Source of the DNA: Pseudomonas cremoricolorata
GTDB lineage: Bacteria; Pseudomonadota; Gammaproteobacteria; Pseudomonadales; Pseudomonadaceae
DNA: 64,000 nucleotides
Reading direction: 5' to 3'
NCBI RefSeq assembly: GCF_000759535.1
Contig: NZ_CP009455.1
Location: 3,844,001 to 3,908,000 of the forward strand
A program made the position numbers and the translations under genes. Below are positions 33,209-42,700 of this stretch, in pieces. Each line of letters begins with the position of its first letter. Positions within the stretch are counted from its first letter, which is position 1. The notes beneath the pieces were generated by a model that was given only the letters and a program-made list of their open reading frames with translations, was not told the origin of the DNA and made no database searches.

Positions 33209-34423
33209 TCAAATCTCCACCCCCCGCTCCACCCACCAAACCAACGGCAACGTCACCAACAAAACCCCCGCCAACCCCACCACCGCCCAAGCGACCCCTA
33301 CAGCATCCCCAAGCCCACCAAACACCACCGGCGCCACCGCCCCGCCGCCAATGGTGCCGGTATAGAACAGCGCAAAAGCCCGTTCACGCTTGCCCGCCCC
33401 GGCGAGGTCCGGCACTGCGCCATAGAGCACCGACGAGGTGCCGTTGAGCACCACCCCCAGCAATGGCAGCATCACCATCAAGCCTGCATAGGGCAGAAAA
33501 ACTGCGAGCACGATCAGGCTGGCGGTGGTGAGTTCGGTGATCCAGACGGTTTTCATCAGGCCGATGCGGGCGCCGAGGTAGCCGCACAGTAGCTTGCCGA
33601 ACGCGCCGCCGACGAACAGCAGGGTAAGTGCCAGGCCGATGCCGGCGGTGCCGGCGCCTTTGCTCCTGAGCAGGAACGGCAGGAAGGTCAGGAAGCCCAT
33701 GCGGGCTGCGCTGTCCAGGGCGCCGGTGAGGATCAGGGCCCGCAGGCCCCCGAACGAGCCGTGGCCGTTGGCGGTTTTGGGGGCTTTTTGCTGCATGGCC
33801 TGGGTCGCTGCGTGGGAGGGGATCAGCCACCACAGCGCCAGCGCGGCAGCCAGGCCGAGCAGGCCGATCAGCGTCGCGCTGGTGCGCCAGCTGATCACGG
33901 TCAGTAGCAGGCCGACCAATGCGGGAATCAGGGTCTTGCCGATGTCACCAGCGAAGTTGTACTGCGACAGCGCCTGTTTGACCCCGTCGCCGGCCTCGTG
34001 GGTGTCGGTGATGATCGAGGACGCCAGCGGGTGCTGGGTACTGGCCCCCAGGCCGCCCAACAGCAGCGCCACAAGCAGCACCCCTAGCCCGCCGGCCTGT
34101 CCGGCCAGCAGGTACGCCAGGCCGGCCAAGGCAGTACCGCCCACCAGCAGGCGCTCGCGACCCCAGCGCCTGGCGCCGCGGCTGGCCAGCAACTGGAAGC
34201 CGGCCATCATCCCGGAATAGGCGCCGCGCAGCAGGCCGATCTGCGCGTAGCTCAGGGCGAACTGTGATTGCCAGATCGGCAGCAGCACATAGATCACGTC
34301 GGTCAGGCCATCATGCACGGCGTGGGCACCGCACCCGGCGACCAGGGAACGGCGGCGAACCGACACGTCGGCTGCCGGTAAAGCCCTGGGTGACACGGGT
34401 TGTTTCAGTTCATTGGTGGTCAA
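33209..34423 (-). CDS. MFS transporter, fosmidomycin-resistance-like
   Basis: Encodes 404 residues with 12 predicted helices. HAVHDGLTDVIYVLLPIWQ near the start and GLGASTQHPLASSIITDTHE are typical of the FsR-like MFS group of efflux proteins. The tail ends in a short polar segment. The next gene upstream on the same strand is another MFS carrier 31 bases away, so the two may be cotranscribed. The natural substrate is unknown. Confidence 0.8.
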   Translation of the reverse strand: MTTNELKQPVSPRALPAADVSVRRRSLVAGCGAHAVHDGLTDVIYVLLPIWQSQFALSYAQIGLLRGAYSGMMAGFQLLASRGARRWGRERLLVGGTALAGLAYLLAGQAGGLGVLLVALLLGGLGASTQHPLASSIITDTHEAGDGVKQALSQYNFAGDIGKTLIPALVGLLLTVISWRTSATLIGLLGLAAALALWWLIPSHAATQAMQQKAPKTANGHGSFGGLRALILTGALDSAARMGFLTFLPFLLRSKGAGTAGIGLALTLLFVGGAFGKLLCGYLGARIGLMKTVWITELTTASLIVLAVFLPYAGLMVMLPLLGVVLNGTSSVLYGAVPDLAGAGKRERAFALFYTGTIGGGAVAPVVFGGLGDAVGVAWAVVGLAGVLLVTLPLVWWVERGVEI

Positions 34424-34454
34424 GGCAGACTGCTCAGAGAATTGGATGAAGATG

Positions 34455-35645
34455 CTAAGGGTTGGCCCGTTGCGTAGCCGCGCCCGGCGTTTGCAGCTTC
34501 GCAGGCTTCCAGCCGGCCCAGCCGATCAGCAACGACAGCAGTTGGAACAGCACGATCAGCACCACGCAGCCCTGCCAGCCCCACGGGTTCCAGAGCAACC
34601 CCGGGACCACCGCGCCGAGGCTGCCGCCCAGGTAATAGCAGGTCAGGTACAGGCCCACGGCGCCGGCCTTGTTATGGCCGGCCGTGGCCGTCGTGAAGGC
34701 GTTGGCGGCAGCCTGGGTCAGGAACACCCCGGTGCAACTCAAGGCCAAGCCCAGCACGATCAGCCATAGCGACGGCAGCAACGTCAGGGCCGAACCGCAG
34801 ACCCCGAGCAGCGCCGCGACCAACAGCAGTTGGGCCTGCGGCCGCGACTTGCTCAGGCGTCCGGCGACCGGCGTGACCACCAGGGCCACCAGGAACACAC
34901 TGTAGAGCGCACCCAGGGCGGCGCTGCCCAGATCGAACGGCGCCTGACTCAGGTACAGGCCTGCGTAGGTGAACATCGCCACTTGCGCGAACAGCACGCA
35001 GAAGCCCACGCCATAAGCCGCGAGCAAGGGCCATCGGCACAGCTCGCGCAGCGCGCTGGGGCTGCTGGCCGGTGGCGCGCAGAGCGGCGAGTTGGTCGGA
35101 AGTAGCCGATGAATCGCCACGCCGATCAGCAGGCCGAGGCCGGCGAGCACCACGAAGGCTTCCCGCCAGCCCACATATTCGGTCATGAGTCCGGTGATGA
35201 AGCGTCCCGCAAAGCCGCCCAACACGGTCCCGGCAACATACAGACTGGTCACTTCGGTCACGCTGCCACCGCGCCAGCGATCGCCGATATAGGCCACGCT
35301 GGTGGCGAACACCACAGGAATCAGCACGCCTGCAAGCAGACGCCAGAGCAGCAGTTGGCTGAAACTCGTGGCGCAAGCGGCAAGGGCTGCTGGCAACGCC
35401 AGCAACAGCGCGGCCAGCGCAATCACCTGGCGCTGGTCGAAACGCGTGGTAAGGCGGCTGACGAAGGGCGCGGTGGCAGCCACCGCGAGCGTCGTGACGG
35501 TGATGCTCCAGCCGGCTTGCTGAATGCTCACCTGAAAACTGCGGGCCAATTCGTTGAGAATGCCTTGGGTTGCATACAGGTTGAGAAAGGCCGCACAGCC
35601 ACATAGAAACAGGGCGATGCGCGCACACAGTTGACGCGAATTCAT
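34455..35645 (-). CDS. MFS transporter, YnfM-like
   Basis: Encodes 396 residues with 12 helices. LYATQGILNELARSFQVSIQ and TLAVAATAPFVSRLTTRFD mark the YnfM/YdhP-type arabinose-efflux MFS group. It diverges from a LysR regulator (35741) across 95 bases, the classical layout for a regulator and its target carrier. The substrate is unknown. Confidence 0.8.
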   Translation of the reverse strand: MNSRQLCARIALFLCGCAAFLNLYATQGILNELARSFQVSIQQAGWSITVTTLAVAATAPFVSRLTTRFDQRQVIALAALLLALPAALAACATSFSQLLLWRLLAGVLIPVVFATSVAYIGDRWRGGSVTEVTSLYVAGTVLGGFAGRFITGLMTEYVGWREAFVVLAGLGLLIGVAIHRLLPTNSPLCAPPASSPSALRELCRWPLLAAYGVGFCVLFAQVAMFTYAGLYLSQAPFDLGSAALGALYSVFLVALVVTPVAGRLSKSRPQAQLLLVAALLGVCGSALTLLPSLWLIVLGLALSCTGVFLTQAAANAFTTATAGHNKAGAVGLYLTCYYLGGSLGAVVPGLLWNPWGWQGCVVLIVLFQLLSLLIGWAGWKPAKLQTPGAATQRANP

Positions 35646-35740
35646 GCAACATCTCGTTTTGTGCCCGACGACCTTTATAAGATGCGTCGCCAGCCCAACA
35701 CCAATACCGAATTCCGACCGATCAATACCCAGGGAACAGG

Positions 35741-36661
35741 ATGCTCGATCTACGCAGGTTGCGTTATTTTCTGACGGTTGCCGAAGAGCTACATTTCGGT
35801 CGCGCTTCCGTGCGCCTGCACCTGGCGCAACCGCCGCTGACGCGGCAGATTTCGGCGCTGGAGGCCGAGCTGGGGTTTCGCCTGTTCGATCGCACCAGCC
35901 GCAGCGTCACCCTTACCCCTCAGGGCCGGCATTTCCTGCCGTACGCCCGCGCCGTGCTGGAGCAAGTCGAGCTGGCCCAGGTCATGGCCGGCAAGCTGGC
36001 GGCGGGAACCGCCGGGCAACTGGCCGTGGGCTATGCCAGCTCCATCGCCCTGTCCGACCTGTTCAGCCAGGCCCTCCAGGCCTTCGCCCAGCGCTTCCCC
36101 GACGTGCAATTGACCCTGGTGGAAGGCGCCTCGGTCAGCCAGTGGTCGCAGATCGTCGACGGGCGCATCGACATCGGCCTCGGCCGTCTGCAGCCGCCGA
36201 GCGAGCGCAGCGATATACAGACGCTCTCCCTGGCGGACGAACCGCTGGTGGCGGCGATCGCCTGCGACAGCCCACTGGCTGCGCAGGCGCAGGTGAGCTT
36301 GGCCGAGCTCAGCGAGCATCCACTGATTCTGTTTCCCGCCGACTACGGCTCAGGCCTCAACGAAGCCATCGAGCAGCTTTACCGACGCAACGCCCTACCC
36401 TTGCGCCCCGGGCCCAGCGGACGGCAGATCACCTCGATCATCGCCCTGGTCGCCGCCGGTCAAGGCATCGCCTTGGTGCCGAGCTGCGCCCAGGCCCTGG
36501 CGAAAAAAGGCGTCACCTATCGCCCCCTGGCCGACCCCAGTGCCAGCGCGCCGTTGCTGGTACTGACCCGCAAGCAAGGCCGCAGCCAGTTGGTCGATGC
36601 CTTCATGGGAGTGCTCGAGCACGTGCTGCAGGCTCACGCCACGAGCGAACAGTCATCCTGA
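35741..36661 (+). CDS. LysR family transcriptional regulator
   Basis: Encodes 306 residues. The N-terminal winged helix is MLDLRRLRYFLTVAEELHFG with the recognition part LHLAQPPLTRQISALEAELG; the effector domain covers about residues 90-295. This is the CatR/BenM-like subgroup by its start. AGGGAACAGG stands directly before the ATG. It probably controls the divergent MFS gene through the shared 95-base gap; no effector can be named. Confidence 0.88.
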   Translation: MLDLRRLRYFLTVAEELHFGRASVRLHLAQPPLTRQISALEAELGFRLFDRTSRSVTLTPQGRHFLPYARAVLEQVELAQVMAGKLAAGTAGQLAVGYASSIALSDLFSQALQAFAQRFPDVQLTLVEGASVSQWSQIVDGRIDIGLGRLQPPSERSDIQTLSLADEPLVAAIACDSPLAAQAQVSLAELSEHPLILFPADYGSGLNEAIEQLYRRNALPLRPGPSGRQITSIIALVAAGQGIALVPSCAQALAKKGVTYRPLADPSASAPLLVLTRKQGRSQLVDAFMGVLEHVLQAHATSEQSS

Positions 36662-36812
36662 CCCCCCTGCCCGGCCGACAAGCACCCGTGATCATACAGC
36701 GCTTCTCCAATACCCCTTGGAACGTGTCCTTCCATCGAACTCAATTTATCTGTTGACTACCCCCGGCGCCCTTACTCATTATCCGACACTCATTCTTCGC
36801 AACGGCTCTGCC
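36662..36812. other. Non-coding start of the lyase leader
   Basis: Part of the 372-base gap between the LysR gene and the DapA-family gene. A TTGACT at about 36753 followed at a near-suitable distance by CATTAT (about 36776) is a possible promoter for the leader. Nothing else is seen. Confidence 0.3.
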
Positions 36813-36917
36813 ATGATCCGCCCTACCGACTCCATGCCAACTGCCCAGGGCCTTGCCGCCCAGGTAGACGCATGCGTGTCCGTTGCCAAGAAATCCAAGA
36901 AACAGTCGCTCATTTGA
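36813..36917 (+). CDS. Possible 34-residue leader ORF
   Basis: A short frame MIRPTDSMPTAQGLAAQ ending in VAKKSKKQSLI, basic at its end, directly followed five bases later by a strong hairpin. No good ribosome site is seen. It could be a leader peptide or chance; conservation would decide. Confidence 0.2.
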   Translation: MIRPTDSMPTAQGLAAQVDACVSVAKKSKKQSLI

Positions 36918-36921
36918 CCGG

Positions 36922-36962
36922 GGCGCTGTCCCGTCAGATGAGCTGACAGGACAGATAGCGCC
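36922..36962 (+). promoter_or_regulatory. Long hairpin in the leader of the DapA-family gene
   Basis: Three consecutive paired blocks, GGCGCT/AGCGCC, GTCC/GGAC and GTCAG/CTGAC, form a 15-bp interrupted stem with a five-base loop about 70 bases before the ATG at 37034. There is no T-run. It may regulate or terminate. Confidence 0.4.
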
Positions 36963-37033
36963 AGGCCTACTCCCCGCTTGATTCCCTACTTCTCCTCTGA
37001 CGTCGACTAATCGGTCTACCTGAGGAGTTATGC

Positions 37034-37909
37034 ATGTCTGATTTTCGCGGTATCTGGGTTGCACTGGTCACACCTTTCCGTTCAGGTCAGGTCGATTTCG
37101 AGGCGCTTGAAAACCTGGCCGGTCAGTTGCTCGCTGACGGTGTGCGCGGTTTGGTGGTCTGTGGCACTACCGGGGAAGCGGCAGCCCTGAGCGAGGAAGA
37201 AAGGCTCGCGGTTCTGGATGCCGTGTTGCAAGTGGCCCGGCCTGATCAGGTGGTCATGGGGCTGTCGGGGAATAACTTGCAGGACCTTCTGGGCTTCCAG
37301 CGATTGATCCAGAGCCGTGACATCGCCGGCGTCCTGGTTCCAGCGCCCTATTACATTCGGCCTTCGCAGCAAGGCCTCGAGCGGTTTTTCCAGACAGTCG
37401 CAGATGCGTCGTCAGTTCCCGTGGTTCTCTATGACATCCCCTACCGAACAGGCGTGAGGATTGAGCCAGAGACGCTGAGAAGGATCGTGCGTCACCCGCG
37501 AATCGCTGCGGTGAAAGATTGCAGCGGCGATCTCGAAACCACCTTGGCGCTGATCGCCGATGGCAACGCGCAAATACTGACTGGCGAAGATCTGCAGATC
37601 TTCAGCCATCTTACCTTGGGCGGCAGCGGTGCAATGTCGGCTTCAGCACATATCACCCCCAAACTGTACGTGCAGATGATGCAGCAGCTTGACGGCGGCG
37701 ACCTGGTCTCGGCCCGGGCCACGTTCTACCGGCTGTTGCCTTGGATCAAAATGGCCTTCAGCGAACCCAACCCGGCTGTCATCAAAGCCGCTCTGAGCTT
37801 GCAAGGCGTGATCAGCCAAGAACTTCGCGAGCCGATGCAACCGTGTTCGTCAGTGACGCTGGAACGCCTGCGGCCTGTGCTTTCGCAGTTGCTCTGCCAG
37901 AGCCAGTAG
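37034..37909 (+). CDS. DapA-family lyase/synthase
   Basis: Encodes 291 residues, (beta/alpha)8 barrel of the dihydrodipicolinate synthase / N-acetylneuraminate lyase family. The pyruvate-binding GTTGE motif (44-48), Y133 in LYDIPYRTG and the Schiff-base K161 in AAVKDCSGD sit at exactly the DapA numbering. A housekeeping dapA in Pseudomonas lies elsewhere next to an nlpB-like gene, so this copy may be a paralog for another 2-oxo acid; that is inference. GAGGAG stands six bases before the ATG. It converges with the MFS gene ending at 37951. Confidence 0.8.
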   Translation: MSDFRGIWVALVTPFRSGQVDFEALENLAGQLLADGVRGLVVCGTTGEAAALSEEERLAVLDAVLQVARPDQVVMGLSGNNLQDLLGFQRLIQSRDIAGVLVPAPYYIRPSQQGLERFFQTVADASSVPVVLYDIPYRTGVRIEPETLRRIVRHPRIAAVKDCSGDLETTLALIADGNAQILTGEDLQIFSHLTLGGSGAMSASAHITPKLYVQMMQQLDGGDLVSARATFYRLLPWIKMAFSEPNPAVIKAALSLQGVISQELREPMQPCSSVTLERLRPVLSQLLCQSQ

Positions 37910-37950
37910 GTCGCCGTGCAGCGGGCCGGTGCTTGGGTGAAGCTGCGCGG

Positions 37951-39264
37951 CTAGCGGTTGACCAGCTTCGCCGGCAGGGCTATGACCAGAAAGCAGCTGA
38001 GGATCAGGCAGCCGGCAAATGCCCACAGCGCCGCATGGGCGGTGCCGGTCAGGTCGGTGACCAGGCCCATGAGCGAGTTGCTGACCAGGCCTGCGATGTT
38101 GGCCAGCGAACAGGCCAGGGCAAAGCCGGTCGCGGCGGCCGTTCCCTTGAGGAAGGTCGCCGGCAGGCTGAAGAACACCGGCACCGCGCCGATGATCGCT
38201 GCCGAGGCGATGGCGAACAGCACCACCGTCATCACCAGGCTCTGGCTGAACAAGGTACTGCTGGCCATGGCGATCGCACCGATGATGAACGGCACGATGA
38301 TGTGCCAGCGGCGCTCGCGATGGCGATCGGAACTGGCGCCGATGATCAGCATGCCGGCCAGCGCGGCCAGGCTTGGAATGGCCGTCAGCAGGCCGATATA
38401 CAAGGTGTCGCTGACTCCGGCATCGCGGATGAAGGTTGGCATCCAGAAGCCCATGGCATAGGCGCTGAGCAGGATCGAGAAGTCGATGCCGCCCAGCATC
38501 CACACCTTCAGGTTGAACAACCCATCGCCAAAGCTGTGCCTGCTGTCCTTGCCCTCGGCATCGTCAGCGGCCAGGTCCTTTGCCAGTTGTGACTTGTCTT
38601 CGACCGACAGCCATTTGGCCTGCTGGAAGTGGTTGGGCAGGACCCAGAAGGTGAGGATGCCGAGCAGCACACTGGGAATCGCCTCCAGCAGAAACAGCCA
38701 CTGCCAGCCGCGCATGCCATGCACTTGGTCGAAGTGCGCCATGATCCAGCCGGAAAGCGGCCCGCCGATCACGCTCGACAACGGCAGCCCGATCATGAAC
38801 AGCGCAATGATGCGCCCGCGCCGGTAGGTGGGGTACCACAGGGTCAGGTAGTACAGCACCCCCGGCAGGAAGCCGGCCTCGGCAACACCGAGCAGAAAGC
38901 GCAGGATATAGAACTGCGTGGTGGTGCTGACGAACATCGTGCAGGCCGACAGCAGGCCCCAGGTGATCATGATGCGGGCAATCCACAGCTTGGCGCCGAC
39001 GCGCTGCAGGATCAGATTGCTCGGCACTTCGAAGAGGATATAGCCGACGAAGAACAGCCCGGCACCCAGGCCATAGGCGGCGGTGCTGAACTGCAGGTCT
39101 TCGAGCATTTGCAGCTTGGCGAAGCCGACGTTGATGCGGTCCAGATACGCGGCGAGGTAGCAAAAGCACAGGAAGGGAATGAGCCTCCAGGTGATCTTGC
39201 CGTACAGCGCGCTAGTGCCAGGGTCGGTGTGAGTGCTGGCCGGGGTTGCATTCGCAATGGGCAT
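37951..39264 (-). CDS. MFS transporter, anion:cation symporter (ACS) family
   Basis: Encodes 437 residues with 12 helices. The N-terminal RLIPFLCFCYLAAYLDRINV and GYILFEVPSNLILQRVG signatures place it in the ACS family that imports organic anions such as tartrate, phthalate, gluconate or 4-HPA. It lies downstream of a LuxR-type regulator on the same strand. It is about the same length as HpaX at 55510 and shares its signatures, so it is a paralog. The substrate is unknown; aromatic acids or dicarboxylates are plausible. Confidence 0.85.
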   Translation of the reverse strand: MPIANATPASTHTDPGTSALYGKITWRLIPFLCFCYLAAYLDRINVGFAKLQMLEDLQFSTAAYGLGAGLFFVGYILFEVPSNLILQRVGAKLWIARIMITWGLLSACTMFVSTTTQFYILRFLLGVAEAGFLPGVLYYLTLWYPTYRRGRIIALFMIGLPLSSVIGGPLSGWIMAHFDQVHGMRGWQWLFLLEAIPSVLLGILTFWVLPNHFQQAKWLSVEDKSQLAKDLAADDAEGKDSRHSFGDGLFNLKVWMLGGIDFSILLSAYAMGFWMPTFIRDAGVSDTLYIGLLTAIPSLAALAGMLIIGASSDRHRERRWHIIVPFIIGAIAMASSTLFSQSLVMTVVLFAIASAAIIGAVPVFFSLPATFLKGTAAATGFALACSLANIAGLVSNSLMGLVTDLTGTAHAALWAFAGCLILSCFLVIALPAKLVNR

Positions 39265-39326
39265 TTACTGTCTCTTGGCGGGCGACGGTGTAGTGGTTTC
39301 AAGGCCAGGCGTTTTCGACGTGCCAG

Positions 39327-39349
39327 CCCCGCGCATTATATGCGCGGGG
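39327..39349. promoter_or_regulatory. Perfect 10-bp palindrome between regulator and carrier
   Basis: CCCCGCGCAT (39327-39336), three bases TAT, then ATGCGCGGGG (39340-39349). It lies between the LuxR stop and the ACS carrier start on the minus strand. It may be a terminator stem lacking T-run or an operator of the carrier. Confidence 0.4.
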
Positions 39350-39390
39350 TGAGTGACGCCAGAAAGGCCGCGCGTGTCGCCAGCGGCTCA

Positions 39391-40170
39391 TCACCCCTGC
39401 CCGCGCAAGAACAACGCAAACAACTCCGACTGCGACTTGATATTCAACTTGCTGTAGATGTGCTTGCGGTGCACCCGCACGGTCTCCGAGGAGATGGCCA
39501 GTTTGCGTGCGATCTCCTTGCTCGAACAGCCACTGAGCATCATCCGCCCCACTTCCAGCTCCCGTGCGGTGAGCGGTGTTTCCAGTCGTTCGACGGCCTG
39601 CTCCAGCCGGTCCTGCCACTTTGGCGCAGGTACGGCCTGGGCGGTGATGGTTTCAAAGTGCAGGCGCTGGCGCATCAGCGCCGAGACCCAGGGCTGGACC
39701 AGGTCCAGCATCGCCAGCTGCGTAACGCTGTAACGAATGCGACTGCCCAAAGAAAGGCACAACGTGCGCTCTGCATCGAGTTGCACGTTGTACTGGATTT
39801 CATCGGCCACGACGTTGAGGCGGAAGTAATGCTGGTAGTAATCGGTCTGCTCGAAGCATTCAGGCGCGACGAAGGCCAGTTGCTGCAGGCCGGTCGCAGG
39901 CGCTTCGCGGCTGGCGATGTAGAACGGATCGAGCAGGTACAGGCCTTTGAGGTAATCCTCGAACAAAGGGTCTGGCCCCCCGTCCTCGCCGGGGCATGCG
40001 GCGAACACTTCCGGGCGGCCGTTGCTGAAAAGCAGCGCCACCCAGCTGTCGAACTCCACGTAATGTTCGAGCAGGCGTACCAGGCGCAGCCAGAAGTGGG
40101 GTTGGTCGAGGGTTTCGATCAGTTGGCCTACCGAGCGATGCCAGGCGATGTCTTGTAACGTCAGGGTCAT
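39391..40170 (-). CDS. LuxR-family transcriptional regulator
   Basis: Encodes 259 residues. The C-terminal helix-turn-helix (about 192-255) is typical: LTARELEVGRMMLSGCSSKE and SETVRVHRKHIYSKL. The N-terminal 190 residues form an unassigned sensor (FDSWVALLFSNGRPEVFAAC, YYQHYFRLNVVADEIQYNV). There is no receiver phospho-Asp and no acyl-homoserine-lactone domain signature. It is divergent from the nitrilase-fold gene (40341) and upstream of the ACS carrier, so it may control either. Confidence 0.85.
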   Translation of the reverse strand: MTLTLQDIAWHRSVGQLIETLDQPHFWLRLVRLLEHYVEFDSWVALLFSNGRPEVFAACPGEDGGPDPLFEDYLKGLYLLDPFYIASREAPATGLQQLAFVAPECFEQTDYYQHYFRLNVVADEIQYNVQLDAERTLCLSLGSRIRYSVTQLAMLDLVQPWVSALMRQRLHFETITAQAVPAPKWQDRLEQAVERLETPLTARELEVGRMMLSGCSSKEIARKLAISSETVRVHRKHIYSKLNIKSQSELFALFLRGQG

Positions 40171-40340
40171 GACTACCTCATTAGGGGTACCTCAAGGGCG
40201 TGATTACCCCTACTGGCAACGTGACGGCATACTCGGGTCAGCCGGGTCGGCCCGCTGCGCAGCCTCGCCACTTTACCTCAAGTACCCACTGCATCGGTTT
40301 GGTCAGCCGCTCGACCCCTTGCGTATCGTCAGGAGCCTTC

Positions 40341-41165
40341 ATGAAAGTAGAACTCGTTCAATTGGCAGGTCGCGACGGCGACACGGCCTACAACCTGGAG
40401 CGCACGCTCCAGGCGATCCACGCCAGTGCGCCGGACACGGACCTGCTGGTATTTCCGGAAACCCAATTGATGGGCTTTCCCACCGAGCAGAACATTTCGC
40501 GCATCGCCGAGCCGCTCGACGGCCCTGCCGTCAGTGCGGTGATCGAGGCCGCCAGAGCGAAGAACGTCGGTGTGGGGGTGGGGCTCGCCGAGGCAGGCGA
40601 AGACGGCCAGTTCTACAACACCACCGTCTTGATCACCGCCGAGGGCATCGCCCTGAAGTACCGCAAAACGCATTTGTGGGCTTCCGACAAGGGCATCTTC
40701 ACCCCGGGCGACCGCTACGCCACTGCGCTGTTCAAAGGCGTTCGGGTGGGGCTGTTGATCTGTTTCGATATCGAGTTTCCCGAAAGCGCCCGCGCCCTGG
40801 GCCAGCTGGGCGCCGAGTTGCTGCTGGTCACCAACGGCAATATGGACCCCTACGGCCCCACCCACCGCACTGCCATCGGCGGACGCGCCATGGAAAACCA
40901 GGCCTATGCGGTGATGGTCAACCGCGTCGGCGCCGGGGACGGCGAGCTGGTGTTCGCCGGTGGAAGCACGGTCGTTGACCCGTATGGGCAGGTGCTCTGC
41001 GAGGCAGGCCGTGAGCCGTGCCGGATGCACATGGAGCTGGACCTGGCCCGTGTGCAGGAAGCGCGCCGCGACTACAGCTACCTCGACGAACGCCGCTTCG
41101 AACTGCCAGGCCAACTCATCGAACACGCTGACGGGCTACGGGAGTTTCTGATCAACCGACGTTGA
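40341..41165 (+). CDS. Nitrilase-superfamily carbon-nitrogen hydrolase
   Basis: Encodes 274 residues from the ATG at 40341, with AGGAG six bases before it; an upstream in-frame start is antisense-like and unlikely. The Glu-Lys-Cys triad is seen: LLVFPETQL, LKYRKTHLW and VGLLICFDIEFPE. Such enzymes hydrolyse amides or carbamoyl groups. The permease gene following 100 bases later suggests use of an imported amide or amino acid derivative. Confidence 0.85.
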   Translation: MKVELVQLAGRDGDTAYNLERTLQAIHASAPDTDLLVFPETQLMGFPTEQNISRIAEPLDGPAVSAVIEAARAKNVGVGVGLAEAGEDGQFYNTTVLITAEGIALKYRKTHLWASDKGIFTPGDRYATALFKGVRVGLLICFDIEFPESARALGQLGAELLLVTNGNMDPYGPTHRTAIGGRAMENQAYAVMVNRVGAGDGELVFAGGSTVVDPYGQVLCEAGREPCRMHMELDLARVQEARRDYSYLDERRFELPGQLIEHADGLREFLINRR

Positions 41166-41264
41166 ATCGTCAGCAGCACCCTTGCCCCTACTTTCTATGC
41201 CAGGGCCATGGCTCGGCCTTGGCAGATCAACTCCATAAAAAACACAAACCGGAGTACACACAAC

Positions 41265-42587
41265 ATGGCCCAATTGAAGCGGACCCTTTCGCTGGGAGCG
41301 GTCACGCTCTTCGGTATCGCCTACATGACACCGATCATTGTGCTCGGCACCTTCGGCATTCTTGCCGATGCCACAGGTGGCGCGGTGCCTTCCGCCTATG
41401 TGGCAGCCTCCATCGCGATGCTGTTCACTGCATTGAGTTACGCAAAGATGGCCAAGGCGTTTCCCGTTGCCGGCTCTGCCTACACCTATGTACGCAAGTC
41501 CATCAGCCCGAAACTGGGCTTTCTGGCCGGCTGGGGGGTGTTGCTCGATTATCTGTTCCTGCCCATGGCCATCTGGCTGATCGGCGCGGCGTATCTGCAT
41601 TCAGCCTTCCCGAACGTGCCGCAGCCGGTGTGGGTGCTGACCTTCATTGTCATCACCACGCTGATCAACATCATCGGGTTGCAGGTGGCGAAAACCGTCA
41701 ACGGCTTGCTGATGTTGCTGCAGTTTCTGGTATTGGCCGCGTTCGTCGGCCTGGCGGCGCATTACGCCACCGGCGAGTTGAATCAGCCGCTGTTCTCGCT
41801 GGCCCCGTTCTATCAGGACAGTTTCCAGTTGCCGCTGGTGATGAGCGGCGCGGCGATCGCCTGTTACTCGTTCCTGGGGTTCGACGCCGTCAGTACCTTG
41901 ACCGAAGAAACCCACGAACCGCGCAAGACCATTCCCCGAGCGATTCTGCTGATTACCCTGCTGGGCGGCGCCCTCTTCATCGTCGCCAGCTACTTCGTGC
42001 AACTCGCTCACCCTTCCACAGAGTTTGCCAGCGCCGATTCGGCAGCCTCGGAAATCGCCAAGACCATCGGCGGCGATATCTTCGTCAGCTTGTTCCTGAT
42101 CGGCCTGATCGTGGGCCAGTTCACCTCCGGGTTGTCTGCCCAGGCGAGCGCCTCGCGATTGCTGTTCGCCATGGGCCGCGACGGCGTGCTGCCCAAACGC
42201 GTGTTCGGCCGCTTGAGCGAACGCTTTGGCACGCCAGTGAGCAGCATCATCCTCTGCGGCATCGTTGCGTTGCTGGCGCTGCGCATGGATGTCACCACCT
42301 CGACGTCATTCATCAACTTCGGCGCATTTCTGGCCTTCAGCCTGGTGAACCTGTCAGTGATCTTTCACTACTGGATAGCCCAGCGCGAACGGGGCGCGAA
42401 GGCGCTGATGGCATATGTGCTGTTCCCGCTGATGGGCTTGATCGCCGACCTGTGGCTGATGGCGAGTCTTGATCACCTGGCGATCTATCTGGGGCTTGGC
42501 TGGCTGGCGATTGGGCTTGTGTATCTGTTCTTCATGACCGGCGGTTTGCGCCGGCAGCCACCGGAAATGCACTTCGACGAAGCGTGA
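41265..42587 (+). CDS. APC-family amino acid permease
   Basis: Encodes 440 residues from MAQLKRTLSLGAVTLFGIAY. There are 12 predicted helices, with TPIIVLGTFGI, MAKAFPVAGSAYTYVRK and SFLGFDAVSTLTEET, typical of the putrescine/amino-acid branch of the APC family. It probably works with the hydrolase before it. A GC hairpin with a T-run (42675-42700) ends the transcript. Confidence 0.85.
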   Translation: MAQLKRTLSLGAVTLFGIAYMTPIIVLGTFGILADATGGAVPSAYVAASIAMLFTALSYAKMAKAFPVAGSAYTYVRKSISPKLGFLAGWGVLLDYLFLPMAIWLIGAAYLHSAFPNVPQPVWVLTFIVITTLINIIGLQVAKTVNGLLMLLQFLVLAAFVGLAAHYATGELNQPLFSLAPFYQDSFQLPLVMSGAAIACYSFLGFDAVSTLTEETHEPRKTIPRAILLITLLGGALFIVASYFVQLAHPSTEFASADSAASEIAKTIGGDIFVSLFLIGLIVGQFTSGLSAQASASRLLFAMGRDGVLPKRVFGRLSERFGTPVSSIILCGIVALLALRMDVTTSTSFINFGAFLAFSLVNLSVIFHYWIAQRERGAKALMAYVLFPLMGLIADLWLMASLDHLAIYLGLGWLAIGLVYLFFMTGGLRRQPPEMHFDEA

Positions 42588-42674
42588 GAACGGATAACAC
42601 GCTTTCGACGTGGGATTGACTTAATTTTCACGGAAGGGGGCGCAGTATCACCCTATCCCTACGTGATGGACTTG

Positions 42675-42700
42675 GCCCGCCTAGCAGCGGGCTTTCTTTT
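42675..42700 (+). terminator. Rho-independent terminator of the permease gene
   Basis: GCCCGC (42675-42680), loop CTAGCA, GCGGGC (42687-42692), then TTTCTTTT. Confidence 0.85.
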
